The notes below the pieces were generated by a model. It had not been told where the DNA came from and ran no database searches. It worked only from the letters and a program-made list of their open reading frames with translations. Position numbers and translations under genes: made by a program. Positions 55,283-64,000 of a stretch of 64,000 nt of DNA are shown here, piece after piece. Each line of letters begins with the position of its first letter. Position 1 is the first letter of the stretch. Source of the stretch: Hydrangea macrophylla (taxonomy: Eukaryota; Streptophyta; Magnoliopsida; Cornales; Hydrangeaceae); contig CM066985.1 of assembly GCA_033977485.1 (NCBI GenBank), positions 75,273,045 to 75,337,044 on the forward strand, read 5' to 3'.

Positions 55283-55837
55283 GTAGTGCTCGGTAGTCAT
55301 ACCGATTGATTCCAGTCATGAAGCAATATTATCCCGACCGGATTACAGTAGCTAACATACAGGTCGGGAATGCCTTCTGGGCCCCAGCTCCTCGTAGGGA
55401 AGCTTAAGCTAGCCTGGAGGCGCAGTCTATACTCTCCCAAGATAGTTTCCTATCTCAGCTAGAAGACAAATGGAAGATCAAGAGTGTTTCCTAAACAAAT
55501 TAGGAAACTTGCATGATTGATGCTAATCAATCCCAATCGAATTGTGTTACTTTATTAGTTTAATTGCCATGTACAGGTAGGTCTCTTGTATCTATAAAAG
55601 AGACAATTCATCTCCTCAAAGGGGGACCATAAACTTGATTCTTGCACGTATACATACTGCCCGGCCTCTCCCTAGTAGCTCTACCCTTTTTGTTGGTTCA
55701 CCATGGACCTCCAACGGTTTCATAGTAAAGGTGCTCTAACACACATGTGGACGTAGGTCTCTTCATTAACAGGGCTGAACCACATACAAATCTCTATTGT
55801 CTCTTTCTTCTTATCTCTTACCCAAATTTTGGCAACA
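55283..55837 (+). repeat. 5' LTR of Tat-type Gypsy (start approximate)
   Basis: Ends TTTTGGCAACA at 55837, with a TATA box TATAAAA at 55593-55599. The start is uncertain because no partner LTR is in the window; TGTAGTGCTCGG at 55283 is a plausible beginning. Confidence 0.6.
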
Positions 55838-55841
55838 TTAG

Positions 55842-55861
55842 TTTAGCACCGTCTATGGGAA
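55842..55861 (+). promoter_or_regulatory. Tat-type primer-binding site (degenerate)
   Basis: TTTAGCACCGTCTATGGGAA resembles the TTGGCGCCGTCTGTGGGAA site of plant Tat elements, with a few transitions. Confidence 0.65.
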
Positions 55862-55901
55862 ATGGCAGATTTTCCATCAACAAATCTCTTGATTGATAGC
55901 T

Positions 55902-57490
55902 ATGCCTCCGAAGAAGAATAAGAAGGTTGCTCAACCAACAGGTCAGGCGGACCCATCAGTCAAGCAATCGGTGGTTTCCATGACCCCTGAGCAGATCACT
56001 GCGGCTCTGGCTAAGCTCCTGGAGGGTCAGCGTCAAACCCAATAATAGATCGAAGCCCTGCTGGCTCGACAGAACAAGCCTTAGCAGACCGAGGTACAGC
56101 ACGGGAATGATGAGTGTGGTGAGGTACCCAGACGGGCCCAATGATGTGCCCAAACTACACCACCATCCCCCCAGGCAGTGGGATAGCTTGGGAACAATGA
56201 GCATGGTCGGGGTCCTATTCGAACCCGACAACATGCTCGGGCCAACCAGATCGCACAAGGGATGCCAGAAACATCATTAATGACAGGCGTGCAGCCAGAA
56301 GGGATGGGCAAGAATGCTTGACTTGGGAATCAGCCCAGGATCGCCCGGCTAGGAGCCGAAGTGACCTTAGGCACACGATCGATCGAAGTCAAAGTTGAGC
56401 CTTATCCCTAAGGACAGCGCATTTTGAGGAAGAAGCCTCTTCCTCTGATCCGATCTACCGCACAGAGACCAGTCGAGATACCAATCAGGATGACATAGAG
56501 GCTCGCATCCACAACTTGGAAAGACAGATTGAAAAGCCAGGCCAAAAACTAGGTCGTGACTACGCCAACACTGAGACTGAGTCAACGTTCACCGACCAGG
56601 ACACTGGATTTGCCATCCCACGCAAATTCAAATAGCCTCACCTTGACTCATACGACGGTTCAAGAAGCCCGGTCGACCATGTTCGGACCTATAAAGCTCA
56701 GATGGCATTGGAAAATAACGCCGATGAACTACACTACTTGGTCTTCCCTAGCACTCTAAGGGGCCCAGCCGCGCAGTGGTTTCATTCCCTTACACCCCGA
56801 TTGGTTGAGGATTTTAAAGAACTCAGCAAGCTTTTTGTTAGCTAGTTCGTGGGAATGCTTGGTCGGCCACAGCAAGACATCCAGCTGTTAACTGTTAGGC
56901 AGCGATAGGGAGAATCCTTGAAGGACTACGTCGATCTATTCAATCGGCAGAAGCTTCGGATCCATAACCTGAACGAGGCAATCACAATCAATGCCTTCTG
57001 CTCGGAGTCCAAAACACCAAGGTGGCCACGTCATCCACCATAACCGACCGACCACCTTGGTAGAACTCTCCGAAAGGGTAGTGAAGTACATCGATACAGA
57101 AGAATTCCTAAAATCCAAGCATTCGATCCTTGCGGAAGATGACTCCCTGAAAGCCAAATGAAAATGGGAGGGCTCTAAGAAGAGATCGGGAAAGAAGCCA
57201 AGGTAGAATCAGCAGAAGGGAGATCGTGATTAGCCCCCGATAGCCTTCACTCCACTATCCTGGCCCATCCAAGAAGTCATTGCTGCGGTAGAGACTCAAA
57301 AATTTCTCAAGAAGCCGATGAAGCTGAAAGTCTACTCGAGAAGAGGAATCGGGACAAGTACTGCAAGTTTCACAAAGACCATGGCCATGACACCGAGGAT
57401 TGTTTTAAACTCAAAATCGCCATAGAGAAGCTCATTGAGCAGGGATATTTAGCCGAGTTTGTCACGAAAGACAGACAACAGTGGTAAGTT
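55902..57490 (+). pseudogene. Tat-type Gypsy gag
   Basis: Starts MPPKKNKKVAQPTG, with a stop after about 47 codons and many later ones. The gag domain is recognisable at about 56640-56990 (LDSYDGSRSPVDHVRTYKAQ, LRGPAAQWFHSL, ESLKDYVDLFNRQ). The C-terminal zinc-binding stretch [16 protein letters not shown] (about 57358-57405) is the Cys-His-His-Cys form usual in Tat elements. Heavily decayed. Confidence 0.8.
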
Positions 57491-57689
57491 ACCTGAGCCC
57501 CCAAGCAACGACTGCCCCTCGGTCACATCAACGTGGTCTCTGACGGTACTTCGGGCGGAATAGATTCACAGTGAGCCAGGAAGAGGCATGCTCGGGCTTC
57601 CTGTGCAGATATCGTGCATGTCCATCCGGCTAGCTGCACTCCGACCAATACTCTCACTTTCTTATCCAATGAGTCAGAGATTTGCACTA

Positions 57690-58210
57690 CCCCCACGATG
57701 ACCTGCTAATAGTGACGCTCTCCATAGCCAACTACATGGTCAAAGGGGTACTTGTAGACATATAAAGCTCCTCTAACATACTCTTTGCCTCGACATTCGA
57801 TCAATTCAGAATCTCCCGGGATCGACTCTGACTAGTGGCCACCCCATTGGTGGGATTTAGCGGATCTAGTACACAACCGCTCGAGATGATCGAGCTACCG
57901 GTTCTAATGGGGACCCATAGCAGGTCTCCGTTCTTGCTAGCTTCTTTGTGGTGGAGGACCCCTTTACTTACAATGTCATCCTCAGAAGACCAATGCTCAA
58001 CAAGGCCAAAGCAATTATGTCTACTTATAGCCTAGTAGTCAACTTTCCAACCGCATGGGGATCGGGAAACCTGAGAGGAGATCAGGCAACTTCCTGGAGC
58101 TATTATGTCAACTCCCTACGCAAAGACGCGATCTCTGAAGCATTGATTGTGGAAGACATCGACCTAAGGGATGCCAAGGAAAGGGCCAGCCCAGTTGAAG
58201 AGCTCAGCTA
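57690..58210 (+). pseudogene. Tat-type Gypsy protease region
   Basis: A VKGVLVDI stretch at about 57738-57760 marks the active-site region, with its key residues altered. MIELPVLMGTHS, LRRPMLNKAKAIMSTY and VNFPTAWG (57885-58060) match the conserved Tat block after the protease, and GDQATSWSYYVNSLR follows. Frameshifts are present. Confidence 0.75.
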
Positions 58211-58429
58211 AGTAATATTGGACCCCGGATTTCCTTACTGGTCCGTAGGTGTTGGTACTCTCCTGGAACCAGACCTAAGAGAAAAATTATTTCAGTTCTT
58301 AAGAAAGAATCAAGACGTCTTCGCATGGTGCCATGAGGATATGCCTGGAATTGATCCCCGAGTAATGTCCCATCGACTCAATGTGGACCTGAGCTTCTGC
58401 TAGGTTAAACAGAAGAGAAGGGGAATGGC

Positions 58430-59124
58430 CCCCGAAAGATAAGAGCAGCGCATGAGGAAGTTGAAAAGCTCCTAAAAGCCAAATCAATCTGTGAAGTCCA
58501 GTACCCCTACTGGTTGGCAAACATTGTTCTGGTCAAGAAAAGCAATAGAAAGTAGAGATTGTGTGTAGATTTCACATACCTTAACAAGGCTTGCCCCAAA
58601 GATTGCTACCCACTCCCTAGGATTGATCTACTGGTGGGCGCAACGGCAGGCCACTCACTCCTCACCTTCATGGACGCTTACTTTGGCTATAACTAGATCT
58701 GTAATTATCCAAGTGACGAGGAGAAGACCTCATTCATTACCGATCGGGGAACATACTGCCACAAAGTGATGCCCTTCGGACTGAAAAATGCCGAGGCAAT
58801 CTATCAGCGCTTAGTGAATCACATGTTCAGAGAGTCTATAAGGAAGAACATGGAGGTGTACGTCGATGACCTACTGGTCAAGAGCCGAGACGAATCTGAC
58901 CATCTCAAGCACTTGGCCAGAGTGTTCAGTATCCTTAGAAAATTCCAGATGAAGTTGAATCCGACAAAGTGTGCATTCGGAGTCTTATCCAGGAAATTAT
59001 TGGGATACCTCATCAGCACACGCAGAATTGAAGCAAATCCTGAGAAAATTCAAGCCATCATCAACATGCGATCACCGAGATCAATGAAAGAAGTTTAGAG
59101 CTTGGCAGGATGGCTGACAACATT
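58430..59124 (+). pseudogene. Tat-type Gypsy reverse transcriptase, cut at 59125
   Basis: ANIVLVKKSN, RLCVDFTYLNKACPKD, YPLPRIDLLV, then TFMDAYFGYN, HKVMPFGLKNAEAIYQRLVN and the catalytic VYVDDLLVKS (58858-58887). Connection motifs FGVLSRKLLGYLIS and IQAIINMRSPRS follow. The frame runs into SLAGWLTTF at 59098-59124, where the minus-strand LTR begins. Stops lie in the RT palm, so it is inactive. Confidence 0.88.
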
Positions 59125-60760
59125 TGTCAGGCCCCGGAGAAGCAAAAATAGAGAAAACAAGTTCCTTTTTGGTCCCGTAGGTTCGTGACTGGTGAATAAC
59201 CGCATTGTCATCTATACCAACCAACAAATGCAACAATAGGAAGGATATTATTCATAAAACATATCTTATTAACATAATCAGAGGCTACAACAGAAATATA
59301 AAAGGTTTGGAAGCAACATATACCCAAGTACCAATTATAAAAGTCTACTAAATCTATTACAATAGCTGGCATAGAGTCTGAAGCTTATAACAATAGTTAA
59401 CAGGAGTACAACAGATATACAAACTAACTATTACAAAGCAGCACACCTTCATCTTCAAGCCTTCAACTCCAAGTCCGGCAGAACATCAGTCTCCGTCCTC
59501 AAGACCTACCAAGCTCTAGACATTGGAATGTCTAGGGCACAAATGCCATCAACTTTAGATACAAAGCTGAATGAGTACACTAAACAACACTCTTCACCGT
59601 TATTGTTTAGCATCTTAAAATGCGGTTAATCTCTAACAATGACGTCACTCACGAACATAGCAGATGTCTCATTAAACTATACATGAATTCAATGATATCA
59701 GGAAACATATTAAGAAATGACAAGGATAAAGATCATGGTATAAATGTCTCATCACGTATTCACCAAATCCATGCATGAACCCATGCAACCACCCATGCAA
59801 CTACCTTTACGTCGGGATGCTAAATCCACGATTGAACATTAATCTTATCATATCCGTACTCATATTCATACCTCTATCCATCTCTGTATCCATACATCAA
59901 TACTATATTACAAATTTGTATTCATTCGTCGATACCATAATCTTAAATCCGTATCCATACGTCAATATAATAATGCCAATCGGAGTGATCCGACTAGCCA
60001 GTAGGTCCCCACAATCCCTTGATAGGGTTACCGGTTGTCTACACGGTACCACCTATCTATAAATGACAGAACGACACATCGAACGTCTTTAATGATGTGT
60101 ATATCCTCACTGGTCGTCTACAGAGTTGAGAATACATTAGAGCACTAGCTGGACGTCTTCAACGGTACACTAGACGTCTTCAACAGTGCATACGCATCAC
60201 TGGACGTCTTCAACAGCGAGAGGCACACTAGGAACTCTAACAATTCCACGTCCACCCGACTCGTCAACCGTTGATCCCACGGATCCAAAGTACACATATC
60301 TCATATTCCACATAAATTACAGTTCTCATTTCTCATCATATTCTTCTCATCTCTTCATATAAATATTCTATTTTTCATCGTATTCTCTTATCTCTTCATA
60401 CCAATATCCCATGCATGCTGACCATATGTCGTGAAATGCATTACTCCAGATATAGGAATCATCACATGCTCTGTATTCATCATATCTACTCATTACTGAT
60501 TATTAACATGCAGTTGTGTTCCATTATACTATTTAGTTCAACAATATCATCATATAACAATTAAACAGTTCATCTCATATCAACAGTTACCACATAATAA
60601 TTCATCTTGTAATATTAACAGTTACTGCATGTAAGTCTAGTCCTGACATAGCACCTATATATCTTATCCACATATCGCAATAACACATAGGGTACAACTA
60701 TTAATAAGTTCGACATATCATAAACATAAAACAACATACAAATAACATTCTCCTCATATC

Positions 60761-60885
60761 CAATCGATTGACCAAACATGGCAATCGATCGGAAACAATA
60801 ACAATCGATTGGGAAAATGGCAATCGATTGGTATAGCAATCGATTGGGATTCATGGCAATCGATTGGGAATTATCCAATCGATTG
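60761..60885. repeat. Palindrome cluster CAATCGATTG (6 perfect copies)
   Basis: Perfect copies start at 60761, 60802, 60821, 60837, 60857 and 60876, with CAATCGATCG and CAATCTATTG variants beside them. The four intervals after the second copy are 16-20 bp. Confidence 0.92.
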
Positions 60886-61103
60886 GATCCAATGGCGATC
60901 CAATGGCAATCTATTGGACTCTGTCTTCTTCCTCAAAACTGCTGGTTTTATATATAAAAATGTTGGGGTTCCTCTCTCTTCTATGCACGTTAATAAACAC
61001 ATACATACACCTCAAAACAATCCCCTGAGTGAGTTAATGAAACTCACCTTGTCTCGGCGTTTCGGTGACGGTGTCCCGAGCTCCGTGGCGGCGGCTATGG
61101 TGA

Positions 61104-61330
61104 GTGATCTCTCCCTCTTCTTCTCTGCTCTCTCTGTCTATCTCTTCTCTCTCTCTCTCTGGTCTCCTTTTCTCCTTCTTCTTCTTCTTCTTCTTCTTCT
61201 TCTCTTCTTCTTCTAACCCGAGAGGGTATGTGTATGTATATATAATATATATATGTGTATATATATATGAGAGTATATATATCTCTCACTCTCTCTCATA
61301 CACATACACAAGTAAACATATGTATGTATA
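61104..61330. repeat. CT, CTT and TA microsatellites
   Basis: (CTT)n at about 61175-61214, with CT runs before it and TATATA runs to 61310. Open frames seen on both strands here are repeat artefacts. The sister LTR has equivalent low-complexity DNA at about 1890-2060. Confidence 0.85.
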
Positions 61331-61408
61331 AGGGAAAAGCGTATATATAGGGAGGGGAAACAATCAAAATCACATAAAACAAATGAGGTGGCCAAGTCCA
61401 GCTACTCT

Positions 61409-61486
61409 CAATCGATTGGTACCAGGTGCCAATCGATTGGTATGTGCCACGTCATGGATCGAAGTTGGCAGCAAGGCAATCGATTG
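61409..61486. repeat. Palindrome cluster CAATCGATTG (3 perfect copies plus decayed ones)
   Basis: Perfect copies start at 61409, 61430 and 61477. Four decayed copies follow to 61570 (CAATTGATTA, CAATCAATTG twice, CAATGGATTG). Confidence 0.9.
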
Positions 61487-61639
61487 GTAAAACATCCAAT
61501 TGATTAGAATAGCAATCAATTGGGCTCTCAAAAGTGGCAATCAATTGGTATATAATGCCAATGGATTGGGATGCAAACCTATCCAAAGGCTAGGCAAAGT
61601 ACTAGGGATATACACCTGAAAATACGGGGTATTATATCA

Positions 61640-62993
61640 TCCACCACTCATCAAAAGATTTTGTCCTCGAAATCTGAAGCAGCGGTCCTTATTACCAAAA
61701 GAAATCTATCTCGGAAGACAGACTTAAAAAAATGCTCAAGTTCTCGTTTTACATAAACGATTACATCAGCGGCCAACGGGTTAAAGTTCTAGACACGCAA
61801 TATAAAGATATCACTGATCTATGAATACTAGGGTGACAACTACCAATCCTCAGGATTAAGAGATATGAAATTCGTATGTCAAACTTTGAAAAATTTCTAG
61901 GTGGCACAATCTAATCATCTTACAAATCTGAAACGGTTAGTCTCCAAACATATGAGGTTCCTCCCTCAAGTCAAACTCTACGGTGTGAGGGTTCTATTGA
62001 TCAAGTGTTCTAATCCCATCTAAGTTGTAGCGAAGCGTTGTCCTCTACTCCCGTCTCCAAAGGTACTTCGAACTTTGCTGACAAAGTCTCCACTGCAGTA
62101 TCAGTTGACTGTCTTCTATCTCTGAACTCCTTGTTATGTTTGTTAGCGTCCTCAGTTGGTCTCTTTTCATACGCGACATCCTTTTTAACTCCCTAGTTGT
62201 TGACATCCTTCAATGTGTTGACCTAAAAGCATTTTGACTCCGACATCGTAGTTGGTGACTTAACTTCCTCAAGTGTCCCCAAATTTCTCACGTAATATTG
62301 ATACAATCATGTCTTCAAGGTCGTACAATATGTCGAATGCTCGTTCTACTTCCACGTATTAATCAAATAGGTTAGGCAGGGCTAGATACTAATATTATGA
62401 GTCTACCAACTATATGACATCTCGTCTGGATGAAAAGCAACAAGCAATCGGTGTCAAAAAGCAATCTTCTGTGGTACTCATTGAAATTCTGGTATCGTTT
62501 CTGCGTTACTCGTATCTATTCTTGTATACTCGAAATCTTCTAGTTCATCCTCTCCGATTAAGGCTGCGTCTCAAGAAATTGAGATTTTTCATCTGTAGTC
62601 TCGGTAGAACTTAACAACGGTTGGCGTAGTCTTTTGTGTAGGGAGGCTAATGATGTCAAATATGGATCCAATTGATGTCTTATGGGGATGCAATAGATGT
62701 TATATGGGATGCAATTGATGTTGTATCTATACTTGGATAACTACTGTCGATCAGTGTCATACGAATTGTTCAGGTATCCACAACTTACAATGTAGGCTAA
62801 TCCTCTTACAATCAATCAAACAAACGCCAAACTTCCTGTATATCGGGATCATAAGGTAATACAAAATGTAGGTGATGAGGGTTGTACCTTATTTCTATCA
62901 TTTTTGTCTAAGTCGAGATCCATTACTTGTTCAGTGGGTCTGCCCTCGTGATACTTGTTACGACGGAACATTATGTTGCATCTTTAGTTCTGG
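61640..62993 (-). other. Gypsy D internal region, unrecognisable
   Basis: Between the 3' purine tract and the gag zinc knuckle no protease, RT or integrase motif can be recognised on the minus strand. At about 1.35 kb it is far shorter than a pol region, so pol is deleted or replaced. The sequence itself is unassigned. Confidence 0.55.
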
Positions 62994-63957
62994 ACAAAAC
63001 TTACAAACATGACCAACTTTACCGTAGTTGAAGCATCGTATTCCTCGTCCATTAGATTTTCTTTAACACTATGCATTCTTGGGAAAGGTGTCATGGTATT
63101 CCATAATTGTTGCAGATATCTTATTCTTTGTGCTGTGTTAAAGTTGCCACTGGTTTGGATTCTTTCTTGTTGTTCCCCAATCTCTTACGCTTATGGCGGT
63201 TGCCCATGTAACTTATCTCTGTGTTTCCTTATTGAACTTGGTTAGCTGCCAACACAACCTGACTGTCCCTTCCTCTCTGATCCGTTAAGAGAAACTGATC
63301 GTACTCTGGAAATGTTAGATCAGATCGTTGCCCTTCACTAATCTGAGTGTCGTCTTCTAGTTTCGTTGCCATTTCTACCAGAGCTTCGAAAGATTGATCT
63401 AAATGTCCCATAGTTATATGACGGATATGTGGAACTAGTCCCTGATGATATCTTTTGATCTTCCTTCTTGGGGTATCGATCATATGCGGTGCAAATCGTG
63501 ATAGTCTCTCAAATTTAGTTGTATATTCTGGCACTATAAAACTACCTTGGATTAATTGTATGAACTCCATTTCCCTTTTGTTCTTCTCAAATTCTGGGAA
63601 GTACTTCTCTAGAAATTGAGTCCCTAATGATTCTTAAGTCATTCTTCCTACAGTTTCTTCACCTATCGTAGCTTTTACTGCGTCCCACCAATCTTCTGCT
63701 GAGAATGTCAGTTGAAATACGGCCAAATGTCTTTTCTCAGTGTCAGTACATTCAAGTGTCTCATATATCAATTCTATATGGCGAATCCATTGTTCAGCTT
63801 GCCATGCTCCTGTTAATCCGGTAAAGGTCTCTGGTTGAAGAGCACGAAATTCCTTTAGCATCTTGACTCTCGTTGGACGTACTGGTACTTCATTACCGAT
63901 GACACGATCAGTACGATTGATAACTTGTTCCATGCGATAGATGAAAACTCCAATCAA
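62994..63957 (-). pseudogene. Gypsy D gag
   Basis: Minus-strand gag of a plant Gypsy element. The first segment (63957-63634) has FRALQPETFTG, WIRHIELIYETLEC and FSAEDWWDAVKATIG. After a break at about 63634 the second (63570-63229) has EFIQLIQGSFIVPEYTTKFERL and YHQGLVPHIRHI. A zinc-knuckle remnant at 62994-63035 reads CFNYGKVGHVCKFC, with Tyr in place of the second Cys. Reading starts upstream of the window edge or at the Met at 63957. It is non-functional. Confidence 0.85.
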
Positions 63958-64000
63958 TCCTTTTGGATCTATCTCAGGAGGTACTAATTCAGGTACTCCA

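Larger units (their letters stand above)
59125..61639 (-). mobile_element. 3' LTR of minus-strand Gypsy D
   Basis: 2515 bp. In sense orientation it starts TGATATAATACCCCG at 61639 and ends GGGGCCTGACA at 59125, inside the RT/RNase H of the Tat element. The purine tract GAGTGGTGGA (complement of 61640-61649) lies just upstream in sense, after a TCGAGGACAAAATC word typical of plant Gypsy ends. It shares two CAATCGATTG clusters and the ACGTCTTCAAC/GTCGTCTAC repeats with the LTR at 1622-3830. Confidence 0.88.

Noticed and set aside
61095..61395. Open frames on both strands over CTT/TA repeats
   Set aside because: Repeat-generated frames inside the Gypsy D LTR.
1..64000. tRNA or rRNA genes
   Set aside because: tRNA-like words found (TGGTATCAGAGC and relatives) are retrotransposon primer-binding sites. 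No cloverleaf or rRNA sequence was recognised by eye.

Overview
This window is flowering-plant nuclear DNA, probably from a eudicot. It is AT-rich, full of TA, CT and TG microsatellites, and dominated by LTR retrotransposons of plant Copia and Gypsy lineages (a chromovirus and a Tat-type Gypsy), with hAT, Stowaway, TRIM and possibly Helitron elements. The only intact host genes are two tandem intronless kelch-type genes on the minus strand (9857-11065 and 11924-13096). A truncated third copy lies at 7600-8262. The species cannot be named from the sequence alone.

Layout. 1-7200: repeat-derived DNA with a degenerate Gypsy LTR (1622-3830), a complete 332-bp TRIM (4054-4385), and an Athila-like LTR (4466-7195) split by a 1.13-kb hAT element (5197-6327). 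7.6-13.2 kb: the kelch cluster. 13.4-16.4 kb: a Stowaway MITE, a small MITE-like element, a probable Helitron with internal tandem repeats, and AT-rich DNA. 16.4-37.6 kb: a three-level nest. Copia A (+, TSD CTCTT) contains a solo LTR (18955-20289), Copia B (-, TSD TTTTT) and, inside its own 3' LTR, a 3.2-kb solo LTR (TSD GTGAT). Copia B contains the young Copia C (-, TSD CTGTA). 39.3-54.2 kb: a decayed chromovirus with 2.7-kb LTRs, split by a hAT element (8-bp TSD) and by a second solo LTR of the same 3.2-kb family (TSD CATCC). Its 3' LTR is followed by a fragment of a second internal region. 55.3-59.1 kb: the 5' part of a Tat-type Gypsy, cut by a minus-strand Gypsy whose 3' LTR is 59125-61639 and whose gag runs to the right edge.

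Two signals stand out. First, Copia B and Copia C lack a recognisable tRNA-type primer-binding site. In each, the DNA abutting the 5' LTR is instead perfectly complementary over 12 nt to a site in that element's own LTR, with the same 2-nt offset. The two 12-mers are unrelated in sequence, so the pairing is conserved while the bases are not. This suggests self-primed reverse transcription (as in fungal Tf1) in a plant Copia lineage. Second, clusters of a 10-bp perfect palindrome, CARTCGAYTG (CAATCGATTG or CAGTCGACTG, never the mixed form as a repeated unit), occur inside LTRs of three otherwise different families. The symmetric A/T to G/C change keeps self-complementarity, and other palindromes (TCGATCGA, GC-rich arms) occur in two more LTR families. 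The function is unknown. Both are sequence observations with inferred roles.
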